Positions 30,900-38,238 of a stretch of DNA of 39,774 bases are shown here, in pieces (within the stretch, counting starts at the first letter, position 1; every line of letters starts with the position of its first letter). The notes under the pieces were generated by a model, which saw only the letters and a program-made list of their open reading frames with translations, was not told the origin of the DNA and did not search any database. Source of the stretch: JAWXUU01 sp044426085 (GTDB lineage: Bacteria; Bacillota; Clostridia; Christensenellales; CAMQZB01). A program made the translations under genes and the position numbers. The stretch is taken from the NCBI GenBank assembly GCA_044426085.1, contig JAWXUU010000015.1, positions 1 through 39,774 on the forward strand. The letters run 5' to 3'.

Positions 30900-31334
30900 C
30901 TATTTTGATAGCTCAAGTGCTAATCTTTTCACGTTTTCTTCGATAGTATTAATGATGATTTTGAATTCTTCATCATTCTTGCCAGACGGGTCATCAAGAC
31001 CCCAATTTTCTGAGTGTTTTGCCTTAAGCATTGGGCAACTCACGTTGCAACCCATGAAAATTGCGATATCAGGAGCTGGAATTTCTTCAAGTTTCTTATT
31101 GAATTGAGTTTTTTCCATATCCACTGAATAAATTTCTTTGATAAGTCTTACTGCATCTTGATTTATTTGACTTTTTATAATAGTGCCCGCAGAATAGCTA
31201 TCGAAAACATCGCTTGCAAAAAGTTTCCCAAGTGCTTCCGCCATTTGACTTCTGCATGAGTTGTGATTGCAAATAAATGCAACTTTAGGCTTGCCTTCAC
31301 AGCATAATTTTTCTCTTAGGTTATTATTTTCCAT
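30900..31334 (-). CDS. arsC: Arsenate reductase, thioredoxin-coupled low-molecular-weight phosphatase type
   Basis: The 144-residue protein has the phosphatase-type loop FICNHNSCRSQMAEAL with C22 and C27, and the second redox pair in IFMGCNVSCP (C96, C100), as in arsenate reductases of the S. aureus ArsC kind. It reduces arsenate to arsenite through a chain of disulfides opened by thioredoxin. The preceding gene encodes a thioredoxin-like protein and the next encodes ArsR. An RBS AAGGAAG precedes the ATG. Antimonate- or protein-tyrosine-phosphate-directed roles are unlikely given the MGC..SCP site. Confidence 0.9.
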   Translation of the reverse strand: MENNNLREKLCCEGKPKVAFICNHNSCRSQMAEALGKLFASDVFDSYSAGTIIKSQINQDAVRLIKEIYSVDMEKTQFNKKLEEIPAPDIAIFMGCNVSCPMLKAKHSENWGLDDPSGKNDEEFKIIINTIEENVKRLALELSK

Positions 31335-31344
31335 ATCTTCCTTA

Positions 31345-31668
31345 TTATCTGACTTCTTTCAAAATGGCAATGATTTCGTCTTTTTTCAAAACTTTGCCAC
31401 TTGATACAACTTTGCCATCAACGACAAGTGCTGGCGTTGTCATGACACCGTATGTTGCGATAACTGCAAAGTCGCGAACGTGCTCGATTGATGCATCCAT
31501 GCCAAGTTCTTTCAACGCTTCTTTTGCCGCTGCTTCAAGTTGGTCGCACTTTGCACAACCACCGCCAAGAACCTTGACTGCTTGTTCTTTTTCCGCTTCT
31601 ACACTGCATTTGCCACCGCAAGGACAAACTTCCTTCTTTTCTTTTTTACCAAATCCAAAAAGTCCCAT
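31345..31668 (-). CDS. Small thioredoxin-like redox protein (CxxC) with an N-terminal Cys cluster
   Basis: The 107-residue protein starts at ATG 31668 with TAGGAG. An N-terminal basic tag with three cysteines (CPCGGKC, 15-21) precedes a thioredoxin-fold domain of the archaeal-type 'small disulfide-active' group: VKVLGGGCAKCDQLE with active C38 and C41, and the cis-Pro loop YGVMTTPALVVDG. It heads the arsC-arsR operon, so it is the likely reductant of ArsC. The N-terminal cysteines could bind metal or arsenite. Confidence 0.85.
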   Translation of the reverse strand: MGLFGFGKKEKKEVCPCGGKCSVEAEKEQAVKVLGGGCAKCDQLEAAAKEALKELGMDASIEHVRDFAVIATYGVMTTPALVVDGKVVSSGKVLKKDEIIAILKEVR

Positions 31669-31727
31669 AATATTCTCCTATTATTATTTATTTGTTTTAT
31701 TTTGATATGAAGTAATTAAAAATAAAT

Positions 31728-31784
31728 ACTCATATCAAGAAATATTGATATGAGTATTATATGCTTTTATTTGATTTTTGTCAA
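31728..31784 (-). promoter_or_regulatory. Promoter and ArsR operator of the ars operon
   Basis: On the minus strand, -35 TTGACA (31779-31784) and -10 TATAAT (31756-31761) are 17 bases apart. Over the expected start lies a perfect inverted repeat ACTCATATCA / TGATATGAGT with 8 bases between (31728-31755). Its core ATCAA-N6-TTGAT is the known ArsR operator pattern. Arsenite-relieved repression is expected. Confidence 0.88.
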
Positions 31785-31790
31785 GTATTT

Positions 31791-32264
31791 TTATAACTCT
31801 GATGTTTGAACGCCAAGATATTTGCAAACTTGATCTGGATTTTCACTTGCTTTTGCGGATTTCCAAACCTTTTCCACCATTCCGTTTTCGTCGATTATGA
31901 AAGTTGACCTTACAACACCAAAAGATGTTTTGCCATAAAGTTTCTTTTCTTGCCAAACACCGAAAGCCTGAATTGCCACTTTTTCTGGGTCGGAAAGCAA
32001 AATGAATGGAAGGTCGTATTTTTCTTTGAATTTCACATGTGATGCAACGCTATCTTTGCTTATTCCGATAATCACGCCACCCGCGTTTGCGATGTCTTGT
32101 TCATACTTTGCAAAGCCTTGCGCTTGCTTTGTGCAACCTGGTGTGTTATCCCTTGGATAGAAATAAACAATCACTTTTTTGCCGAGAAAATCCGACAACT
32201 TGATAAGATTGCCATTTGCTTCGTACAATTCGATTTCTGGTGCTTTTGTTGATACTTCAATCAT
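31791..32264 (-). CDS. bcp: Bcp/PrxQ-type peroxiredoxin, lacking the usual resolving cysteine
   Basis: The 157-residue thiol peroxidase reduces hydroperoxides. The active-site segment is VYFYPRDNTPGCTKQAQGF with peroxidatic C44. In E. coli Bcp a second Cys follows five residues later; here that place is Q49, so it is a 1-Cys form or uses another partner (C147 is the only other candidate seen). The start overlaps the yaaA stop by eight bases. It is the last gene of a DUF3842-yaaA-bcp operon; yaaA and bcp both point to peroxide stress. Confidence 0.9.
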   Translation of the reverse strand: MIEVSTKAPEIELYEANGNLIKLSDFLGKKVIVYFYPRDNTPGCTKQAQGFAKYEQDIANAGGVIIGISKDSVASHVKFKEKYDLPFILLSDPEKVAIQAFGVWQEKKLYGKTSFGVVRSTFIIDENGMVEKVWKSAKASENPDQVCKYLGVQTSEL

Positions 32265-33012
32265 TTTTCTTCTCCTTTATAAAAACGTATTTATTATCTG
32301 TTGAATGTTCGCTTGAAAAAATATAGCCGAGGCGATTAAATTTTTTCATTTGAGTTTCTTCTTGAATGTTGTGTTCCGCCATGAATCTTATCATTTCTCC
32401 CCTAGCCATTTTCACATAAACACCTTTTTCAATAATTTTGCCATCAACCACTTCGCCGAAGATGATATCTATCCACTTTTGTGTTTTTGTGATATATTTT
32501 GAAATTGATTTTGAATATTCTTTTGATGCTAGGTTTATTATCACTTCTTCTGATAAAAATTCTGCGTTATATATGCTGTCGCCCCAAAAGGCATAAAGGT
32601 TCTTGTTGCCGTCTATTTCAAGCTTTGCTTGCATTTCTAAGCGATACTGCACCACGCTGTCTAGTGGCTTCAAAACGCCGTATAGACCCGATAGAATGCG
32701 AACCTTATCTTGGGCATATACAAAGTTTCCATCTTCAAAAACTGCTGGCGCCATATATTTATACTGAATGCCGTCATATGCGAGAATTGCGGGAGTTTGC
32801 AGACTTTGAAAATCCATTTGCTGATATCTTTCAAAGTTTTGCATCGTTATCGCGTCGTTTGCTTTAAAGAGAGATTTCAAATCGTCAAAGCACAGACTTT
32901 TTATATATGCCGACAAATGCTCTGCTTTACTTTGAAAGATTGGTGTTGACGTGTTTTCTATGATGTCAAACTGCTGCTTCATTTTTTTTGCGGGTGAAAT
33001 TATTATTTTCAT
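32257..33012 (-). CDS. yaaA: Peroxide stress protein YaaA (DUF328)
   Basis: The 251-residue protein matches YaaA from its first residues, MKIIISPAKKMKQ, through LSGLYGVLKPLD and the C-terminal KFNRLGYIFSSEHSTDNKYVFI. In E. coli, YaaA limits free iron during hydrogen peroxide stress and binds DNA. The gene begins five bases after the DUF3842 stop with no clear ribosome-binding site, so translation is probably coupled. It overlaps bcp downstream, which fits a shared oxidative-stress job. Confidence 0.9.
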   Translation of the reverse strand: MKIIISPAKKMKQQFDIIENTSTPIFQSKAEHLSAYIKSLCFDDLKSLFKANDAITMQNFERYQQMDFQSLQTPAILAYDGIQYKYMAPAVFEDGNFVYAQDKVRILSGLYGVLKPLDSVVQYRLEMQAKLEIDGNKNLYAFWGDSIYNAEFLSEEVIINLASKEYSKSISKYITKTQKWIDIIFGEVVDGKIIEKGVYVKMARGEMIRFMAEHNIQEETQMKKFNRLGYIFSSEHSTDNKYVFIKEKKND

Positions 33013-33016
33013 GGTT

Positions 33017-33424
33017 TTATACGTGAAGTTTAATAATTTGTTTGATTTCTTCGATGTATTCTGTTATAGAATAATCCTTTACACCTGTGATGTGGTGATT
33101 GCACCTGTTTACAGGAAGAAGAATTTTATACGCTTTGCTTTGACCAACAGCAACCGCCATTTTTGGAGTCACTTCGCCAAATAATGAATCGGCAATCACT
33201 ATGCCAATCGGCGCGATGATGAAATCCGCATCGCGAGAAGCAACAACAACAGGATTTTCACCCGTAGCACCGAAATCTGCACCCGACTTTAGCATTGCTG
33301 ACGTAGCAACACCGTTTGTGCCTATTGCATAAATTTCGCAATCTTTGCTTTTTTCTTTCACTATCATTTCTATAACGGCAGAACCCATCTTGCCGCCCTT
33401 GCCATCTATCACAACTATTTTCAT
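33017..33424 (-). CDS. DUF3842 family protein
   Basis: The 135-residue soluble protein begins MKIVVIDGKGGKMGSAVI, a Rossmann-like nucleotide loop, and has ADFIIAPIGIVIADSLFGEVTP and a His-rich NRCNHHITGV near the C-terminus. I recognise it as DUF3842, which is common in anaerobic clostridia and has no known function. It starts with TAGGAG and is the promoter-proximal gene of the yaaA-bcp operon. A dinucleotide-binding role is inferred from the N-terminal loop only. Confidence 0.8.
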   Translation of the reverse strand: MKIVVIDGKGGKMGSAVIEMIVKEKSKDCEIYAIGTNGVATSAMLKSGADFGATGENPVVVASRDADFIIAPIGIVIADSLFGEVTPKMAVAVGQSKAYKILLPVNRCNHHITGVKDYSITEYIEEIKQIIKLHV

Positions 33425-33450
33425 TTTTATCTCCTATGTACCTTTGTTAT

Positions 33451-33479
33451 ATTTTATCACATGCATAGATTTTTTGCAA
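33451..33479 (-). promoter_or_regulatory. Promoter of the DUF3842-yaaA-bcp operon
   Basis: On the minus strand, -35 TTGCAA (33474-33479) and -10 TAAAAT (33451-33456) are 17 bases apart, with the start of DUF3842 about 27 bases away. Confidence 0.6.
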
Positions 33480-33530
33480 CACAAATTTTACAAAAAGTTA
33501 TTTTTGGGGTATGCTAGAATGGTGATTTAC

Positions 33531-33559
33531 TTGCTTTATATTTTCAAATATTATATAAT
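33531..33559 (+). promoter_or_regulatory. Promoter of the ECF S component-kinase operon
   Basis: A -35 TTGCTT (33531-33536) and a -10 TATAAT (33554-33559) are 17 bases apart. The leader of about 65 bases contains the palindrome CAAGCTTG. The DNA also holds AATTGAAT and ATTCAATT arms around it, so a small structure may form. I cannot match it to a known riboswitch. Confidence 0.55.
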
Positions 33560-33631
33560 TGAATCATCGGCGAGCACAAGCTTGCTTTAGCATTCAATTT
33601 GCTTCTAAATAAAATTTTAGGAGTATTACAC

Positions 33632-34165
33632 ATGTTTAAATTTACTACAAAACAAATTGCCTTTTCTGGCTTGTTTCTTGCAATCGCTTTGGTTTTGCCT
33701 TTCTTTACTGGTCAAATCGAAACTATCGGCAATATGCTTTTGCCTATGCACTTGCCTGTGCTTTTATGCGGGCTTTTGCTTGGACCTGTTTGCGGTGGCA
33801 TTGTGGGCTTTGTTGCTCCACTGCTCAGAAGCATGATTTGGGGTATGCCTTATCTTCTTCCAACAGGGGTTGCAATGGCATTCGAGCTTATGGCTTACGG
33901 CATTGTTAGCGGAATTTTGATTTCAGTTTTGAGCAATAACACAATTTCTACTTATCTTGCACTTATTGGTGCTATGATTGTGGGAAGAATTTTCTGGGGC
34001 GTTGTTTCTTTTGCGATATACACTGCAATGGGATCTGCATTCACAATCCAACTTTTCTTTGTTGGTGCGTTCACAAACGCTATACCTGGAATTATTTTGC
34101 AACTAGTTATCATCCCACCAATCGTTGTTGCTGTGAGAAAATATACATCTCTTGCAACGGCATAA
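33632..34165 (+). CDS. ECF transporter S component (vitamin/nucleoside-type), substrate unknown
   Basis: The protein has 177 residues from the ATG at 33632 (TTAGGAG upstream); a longer frame from 33599 lacks this. It is a compact membrane protein with about six hydrophobic helices. MHLPVLLCGLLLGPVCGGIVGFVAPLLR is the loop typical of ECF substrate-binding (S) subunits. Such subunits need the shared EcfA-A'-T module encoded elsewhere. The next gene, 15 bases on, encodes a uridine-kinase-like enzyme, so the imported compound is probably a nucleoside-like vitamin or base that is trapped by phosphorylation. Confidence 0.82.
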   Translation: MFKFTTKQIAFSGLFLAIALVLPFFTGQIETIGNMLLPMHLPVLLCGLLLGPVCGGIVGFVAPLLRSMIWGMPYLLPTGVAMAFELMAYGIVSGILISVLSNNTISTYLALIGAMIVGRIFWGVVSFAIYTAMGSAFTIQLFFVGAFTNAIPGIILQLVIIPPIVVAVRKYTSLATA

Positions 34166-34180
34166 TAACAGGAAAACAAA

Positions 34181-34798
34181 ATGCAACAAAATAATACAAT
34201 AAAACTTAATAGCGATGAAAAACTTTCGTTTCCACAAGGATACATGAGACTTTTTGATAAAATCGATGAGCTTTTGTCGCTTAAAGACTGCGTTGTGATT
34301 TCTATTGATGGAATGTGTGGCGGGGGCAAGACTTTTCTTTCTGAAGTGTTAGAAAAAAGATATGATTGCAACGTTTTCCACGCTGACAGTTTCTTTTTGC
34401 AACAGCACCAAAGAAGCGAAAAAAGACTTAGCGAAATTGGGGGCAACCTTGATTTTGAAAGGCTTAGAAGCGAAGTTTTGGATCTGATTGAAGTGGGCAA
34501 GGATATTGAATATCATCACTTTTCATGCTCTTCTCTTTCACTTGACAAAACTGTTTGTGCATCTTTCAAGAAACTCAACATTGTTGAAGGGAGCTACACC
34601 CAAAACCCTAGGCTTGGGTTTTTATTTGACTTGAATGTTTTTATTTGCACAAGCAAAGAAACTCAGCAAAATAGGATTTTAAATCGCAACGGGTTGGAAA
34701 AATTACAGCAATTTATTGATGTTTGGATTCCAAAAGAAAACGCATATTTCGAGAAGTTCAAAATCAAAGAAAATGCTCATTTGGTTATTGAAACATAG
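34181..34798 (+). CDS. Uridine-kinase-like P-loop small-molecule kinase
   Basis: The 205-residue protein has a P-loop ISIDGMCGGGKT (residues 40-51), a FHADSFFLQ segment matching the catalytic 'HxDDFF' of uridine kinase-like enzymes (D69), and VEGSYTQNPRLG and VWIPKENAYFEKF near the C-terminus. The family includes uridine, pantothenate and nicotinamide-riboside kinases. It forms a two-gene operon with an ECF S component. Uptake plus phosphorylation of a vitamin precursor is the natural reading. A queuosine-type salvage kinase is one option, but no partner lyase is present. Confidence 0.7.
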   Translation: MQQNNTIKLNSDEKLSFPQGYMRLFDKIDELLSLKDCVVISIDGMCGGGKTFLSEVLEKRYDCNVFHADSFFLQQHQRSEKRLSEIGGNLDFERLRSEVLDLIEVGKDIEYHHFSCSSLSLDKTVCASFKKLNIVEGSYTQNPRLGFLFDLNVFICTSKETQQNRILNRNGLEKLQQFIDVWIPKENAYFEKFKIKENAHLVIET

Positions 34799-34814
34799 TT
34801 TATTTTAATTGCAA

Positions 34815-34850
34815 AAAAGGTGATACGCTTTCGTATCACCTTTTGTTTTT
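34815..34850. terminator. Bidirectional terminator between the kinase and DegV genes
   Basis: A 13-bp stem (AAAAGGTGATACG pairing with CGTATCACCTTTT, 34815-34844) is followed by a T-rich region. On the other strand it lies 60 bases after the degV stop, past AT-rich imperfect repeats (34845-34903). Confidence 0.9.
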
Positions 34851-34903
34851 TTTTGTTTTTTATATTGTGTTTTTATATTTTGCTTTTATATTTTGTTTTA
34901 CTT

Positions 34904-35755
34904 TTACTTATTGATAAAACCGATTCCGATTGTGCCTTTTCCGCAGTGGGATGTTATCACGCAACCAACAGTTTGAACGACGACTTCTTTAAATCCAACA
35001 TCTTTCAGCTGTTTGCAGATGCTTTTTATAAATTCATCATCACATTCACAATGCCCAATATAGCCAGTTGAAAAGTCTGGGTCGTTTTCTTCAAGCAATG
35101 TTTGAAGATATTTTTTTACAACTTTTTGCATGCTTCCACGATACTTTTTATGAACTGACATTTTGCCATCTTCCATTTTGATGTGTGGTCTGATTGAAAG
35201 AAGGTTTGCACCGAGAAGTTCCACAGAGGAACATCTGCCACCTTTGTGAAGGTATTCCAATGTGTCTACACAAAAGGATGCGCAAATTTTTGGTATTATA
35301 GCTTTGACTTCATCTATAACTTCTTCAACTTTCATTCCGCAATCAAGCATTTCTCTTGCTTTCATAACCAACACACCGCTGCCTAAAGACAATTGCCTTG
35401 TATCTATAACGTAAACAAGTTGCTTATCTTTATTGATTTCTTTAGCGGCAAGAACCGCACTGTTGTGGCTTGTTGATAGGTCACTAGAAAGTGAGAAATG
35501 AATAACCTTTTGACCTTTGTTTGTGTATTTAGAAAAAAGGTCGAAATAATCAAGTTGATTTATTCCGGCTGTCTTTGGGATTATCGAACTATTATTGCAA
35601 AGTTCTACCATTTCTTTTGTTTTAATATCTATTCCATCAGTGTATTCTTTGTCGCCTATTATAACCTTTAATCCAATAAGTTCCACCGAATACTTTTTTA
35701 ACATATCTTCAGATAAATCGCATGTCGAATCAGCTGTTAAAGCACATGTTTCCAT
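34904..35755 (-). CDS. DegV family (FakB-like) fatty-acid-binding protein
   Basis: The 283-residue cytoplasmic protein has DegV marks: ALTADSTCDLSEDML at the N-terminus, IIPKTAGINQLDYFDLF, VIHFSLSSDLSTSHNSAVLAA with the carboxylate-binding SLSS, and a C-terminal domain ending SHCGKGTIGIGFI. Family members (FakB) hold a fatty acid for phosphorylation by FakA. No fakA lies nearby, but Firmicutes have several unlinked fakB genes. The start has AAGGGG upstream. The fatty acid chosen cannot be read from sequence. Confidence 0.88.
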   Translation of the reverse strand: METCALTADSTCDLSEDMLKKYSVELIGLKVIIGDKEYTDGIDIKTKEMVELCNNSSIIPKTAGINQLDYFDLFSKYTNKGQKVIHFSLSSDLSTSHNSAVLAAKEINKDKQLVYVIDTRQLSLGSGVLVMKAREMLDCGMKVEEVIDEVKAIIPKICASFCVDTLEYLHKGGRCSSVELLGANLLSIRPHIKMEDGKMSVHKKYRGSMQKVVKKYLQTLLEENDPDFSTGYIGHCECDDEFIKSICKQLKDVGFKEVVVQTVGCVITSHCGKGTIGIGFINK

Positions 35756-35867
35756 ATATACCCCTTATGTCTATATTTTTTTAAACCCAAATAATTTTAT
35801 AAAATAAATTTTAATTGTATATTAACAAATATACAAAATTTTAAAAAAAATACATCGTTAGGCATAT

Positions 35868-36683
35868 TTATATAAATAACAGCAAACTTGTCGCCATCAC
35901 CATCATTCCAATAACAAAACCCGTGATTGCGTGGTGGTGTTTTCCATATTCCCTTGCACAAGGCAAGAGTTCGTCGATTGAAATAAACACCATTATACCC
36001 GCAACGCTTGCAAAGACTATTCCAAACACTGCGTCGCTCATTATTGGCATGAGAAGTAACCAGCCTATAAGTGCACCAATCGGCTCGGAAAGCCCTGATA
36101 AAAATGAATATACAAACGCTTTTTTCCTTGATCCTGTCGCGTGATATATCGGAACAGAAACCGCAATGCCTTCAGGGATATTATGCATGGCAATTGCAAC
36201 CACAATCGGGATTGCAACTTCCATATCACCAAGTGCGGAAATAAATGTCGCAAGCCCTTCGGGGAAGTTGTGGATTGCTATTGCAAGCGCCGTGAACACG
36301 CCCATTCGCATTAGCTGTTTTTTATCTTTTTCCGTTGATATATTGCTTTCTGTTATAACTTCATTTGCGTGATTAAGTTCGTGCGGATTCTTTTCTGAAG
36401 GTATTAATTTGTCGATTAATGCAATCAGCAACATTCCGCCAAAAAATGCCAGCACTGTTGCGATTTTACCCTTCTGCTCTCCCCACTGCAAAACTAGCGA
36501 GTCTTCTGCCTTTGCAAAAATTTCAACGAAGGATACATATATCATTACCCCCGCAGAAAATCCAAGACTGACAGACAGAAAAGTCTTGTTTGTGTTTTTT
36601 GATAAAAGTGCGATAAGGCTTCCAATGCCGGTGCAAAGACCTGCAATCAATGTCATCCCAAACGCTATATAAACATTTCCCAT
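35868..36683 (-). CDS. ZIP family metal transporter (ZupT-like)
   Basis: The 271-residue membrane protein has about eight helices with the paired metal-path motifs AIAIHNFPEGLATF and AIAMHNIPEGIAVS (helices 4 and 5) and a charged, His-bearing loop before them. ZIP proteins of this type take up zinc and other divalent metals (Fe, Mn). The gene stands alone with its own promoter and a palindrome of a different kind from that of the zinc operon. That hints at control by another metal regulator, and perhaps a different main metal. Confidence 0.88.
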   Translation of the reverse strand: MGNVYIAFGMTLIAGLCTGIGSLIALLSKNTNKTFLSVSLGFSAGVMIYVSFVEIFAKAEDSLVLQWGEQKGKIATVLAFFGGMLLIALIDKLIPSEKNPHELNHANEVITESNISTEKDKKQLMRMGVFTALAIAIHNFPEGLATFISALGDMEVAIPIVVAIAMHNIPEGIAVSVPIYHATGSRKKAFVYSFLSGLSEPIGALIGWLLLMPIMSDAVFGIVFASVAGIMVFISIDELLPCAREYGKHHHAITGFVIGMMVMATSLLLFI

Positions 36684-36698
36684 ATAATCTCCTTTTTT

Positions 36699-36754
36699 AT
36701 AAGTTAATCATTATTAACTTATTGCAGTATAACAGATTAAAATTTATCTGTCAA
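36699..36754 (-). promoter_or_regulatory. Promoter of the ZIP gene with a perfect palindrome over the start site
   Basis: On the minus strand, -35 TTGACA (36749-36754) and -10 TATACT (36726-36731) are 17 bases apart. Directly downstream lies ATAAGTTAAT-N4-ATTAACTTAT (36699-36722), a perfect 10-bp inverted repeat covering the expected start. A repressor should bind here. The GTTAAT arms do not match the A/T-rich Fur-like site of the zinc operon. Confidence 0.8.
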
Positions 36755-36896
36755 GCGAAAATTTCACATAAAACACTTTATGCAATTGTGGATATTTTTG
36801 TTATATTAAGGGAAATGTTATAAATTTATTTTACTTATATATTATATCATTAAAGGCGAAATTTATAAAGTTTTTATATATATTTTCCATTTGCTA

Positions 36897-36925
36897 TTGA
36901 ATTATATTTTATTGTATGGTACAAT
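36897..36925 (+). promoter_or_regulatory. Promoter of the ManD-type dehydratase gene
   Basis: A -35 TTGAAT (36897-36902) and a -10 TACAAT (36920-36925) are 17 bases apart. The gene start has GGAGGGG. The DNA from 36755 to 36896 is AT-rich without other visible features. Confidence 0.65.
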
Positions 36926-36959
36926 GTTAGAAATGATTTGAAATTTTGGAGGGGAAAAC

Positions 36960-38183
36960 ATGAATAATGCAAATCTTAATATAACAATCAGAGATATTGA
37001 AGTTCATTCGGCAAATTTGACTGGCAAGAATATAACTTTTGTTAAGATTCTTACAAGCGAACCTGAACTTTACGGGCTTGGATGTGCGACTTTTGCATAT
37101 CGCGATCGCGTTGTTGAACTTTACGTGAATGACTATTTGAAACCACTTCTTGTTGGCAAAAATGTCGACAATATTGACGATATTTGGTATATGGTTCAAA
37201 ATAATGGATATTGGAGAAATGGTCCGATAACAAACAATGCTCTTTCCGGTGTTGATATGGCACTTTGGGATATCAAAGGCAAGATTGCAGGGCTTCCTGT
37301 TTACAGCTTGTTTGGCGGAAAAGCGCGTGAGGCTGTGCCTGTTTATTTGCATTGTGATGCTCCAACAACGCCACAACTTTTGGAAAATATTGCAAAAATG
37401 AAAGAAGAAGGCTGTTCACACTTTAGAATTCAAGTGGGTATATACGGCGGTATGCCAAGAAAAATGAATATTCCGCCAAATTCTCAGCCGGGCGATTATT
37501 TCAGTGCTGACCAATATATCAACGACACGTTGCAACTTTTTGACGATGTGAGATCTAAACTTGGATATGACGGCATCAATCTTTTGCACGACACACATGA
37601 ACGTTTGTCACCAATTCAAGCGATTGCCTTTGCAAAAGAACTTGAAAAATACAGACTTTTCTTCCTTGAAGATGTTCTTTCACCAGAACAAGGCGAATGG
37701 TTCAAAATCTTGCGTTCGCAATGCGCGACTCCTATTGCGGTTGGTGAGCTTTTCAACAATCCAAAGGAATGGGACTATCTTATAACAAATCGCCTTATCG
37801 ATTTCTTGCGTGTTCACATAAGCCAAATCGGCGGTCTTACACCTGCGAGAAAACTTGCAATTTTTGCTGAACAATTTGGTATCAGAACTGCATGGCATGG
37901 ACCAAGCGACGTATCACCTATTGGTCACGCGGCTAATGTTCATCTTGGAATGGCATCACACAATACGGGAATTCAAGAATTGACACCTGCCCTTTCAAGA
38001 CCAATCCTTGCCGAAGCGTTCCCAGGAATGCCACAGGTTGTTAACGGATATATCAAAATGACTGATAAACCTGGGCTTGGAATTGATGCTGATTTTAATG
38101 TTCTTAAAAAATTCCCTGCAATTCACGATGTGACAGATTGGACACAAACTAGACACGTTGATGGAACAATTTGCACTCCTTAA
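36960..38183 (+). CDS. Enolase-superfamily sugar-acid dehydratase, ManD (mannonate/gluconate dehydratase) family
   Basis: The 407-residue protein has the ManD-family layout: N-terminal capping domain, then a barrel with metal ligands D211 (LLHDTHER), E237 (FFLEDVL) and E263 (AVGELFN). Catalytic-site residues include R156 (FRIQVG), H213, H313 (TAWHGPSDV) and E340 (GIQELTP). These nearly match the known ManD positions. Members remove water from D-mannonate and/or D-gluconate to give 2-keto-3-deoxygluconate; some, like RspA, have very low activity. No uronate isomerase, KDG kinase or aldolase gene lies near, so the substrate and pathway are open. It is a single-gene unit with its own terminator. 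Confidence 0.88.
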   Translation: MNNANLNITIRDIEVHSANLTGKNITFVKILTSEPELYGLGCATFAYRDRVVELYVNDYLKPLLVGKNVDNIDDIWYMVQNNGYWRNGPITNNALSGVDMALWDIKGKIAGLPVYSLFGGKAREAVPVYLHCDAPTTPQLLENIAKMKEEGCSHFRIQVGIYGGMPRKMNIPPNSQPGDYFSADQYINDTLQLFDDVRSKLGYDGINLLHDTHERLSPIQAIAFAKELEKYRLFFLEDVLSPEQGEWFKILRSQCATPIAVGELFNNPKEWDYLITNRLIDFLRVHISQIGGLTPARKLAIFAEQFGIRTAWHGPSDVSPIGHAANVHLGMASHNTGIQELTPALSRPILAEAFPGMPQVVNGYIKMTDKPGLGIDADFNVLKKFPAIHDVTDWTQTRHVDGTICTP

Positions 38184-38193
38184 TTTCAAAATG

Positions 38194-38230
38194 AAAACCG
38201 CAAGTTTTTGCTTGCGGTTTTATTTTTCTT
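38194..38230. terminator. Bidirectional terminator between the dehydratase and response regulator genes
   Basis: An 11-bp stem (AAAACCGCAAG pairing with CTTGCGGTTTT) with T-rich flank on the plus side and an A-rich flank on the other serves both convergent genes. Confidence 0.88.
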
Positions 38231-38238
38231 ACATTTTA

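Noticed and set aside
33560..33631. preQ1 or other known riboswitch before the ECF S component
   Set aside because: The leader does not show the conserved core of preQ1, TPP, FMN or cobalamin elements that I could recall; only a generic palindrome is seen.
34845..34915. CRISPR-like or regulatory repeats in the T-rich tract after the kinase gene
   Set aside because: Only short, imperfect AT-rich units (around TTTTATATTTTG) without spacers of even size; likely slippage beside a terminator.
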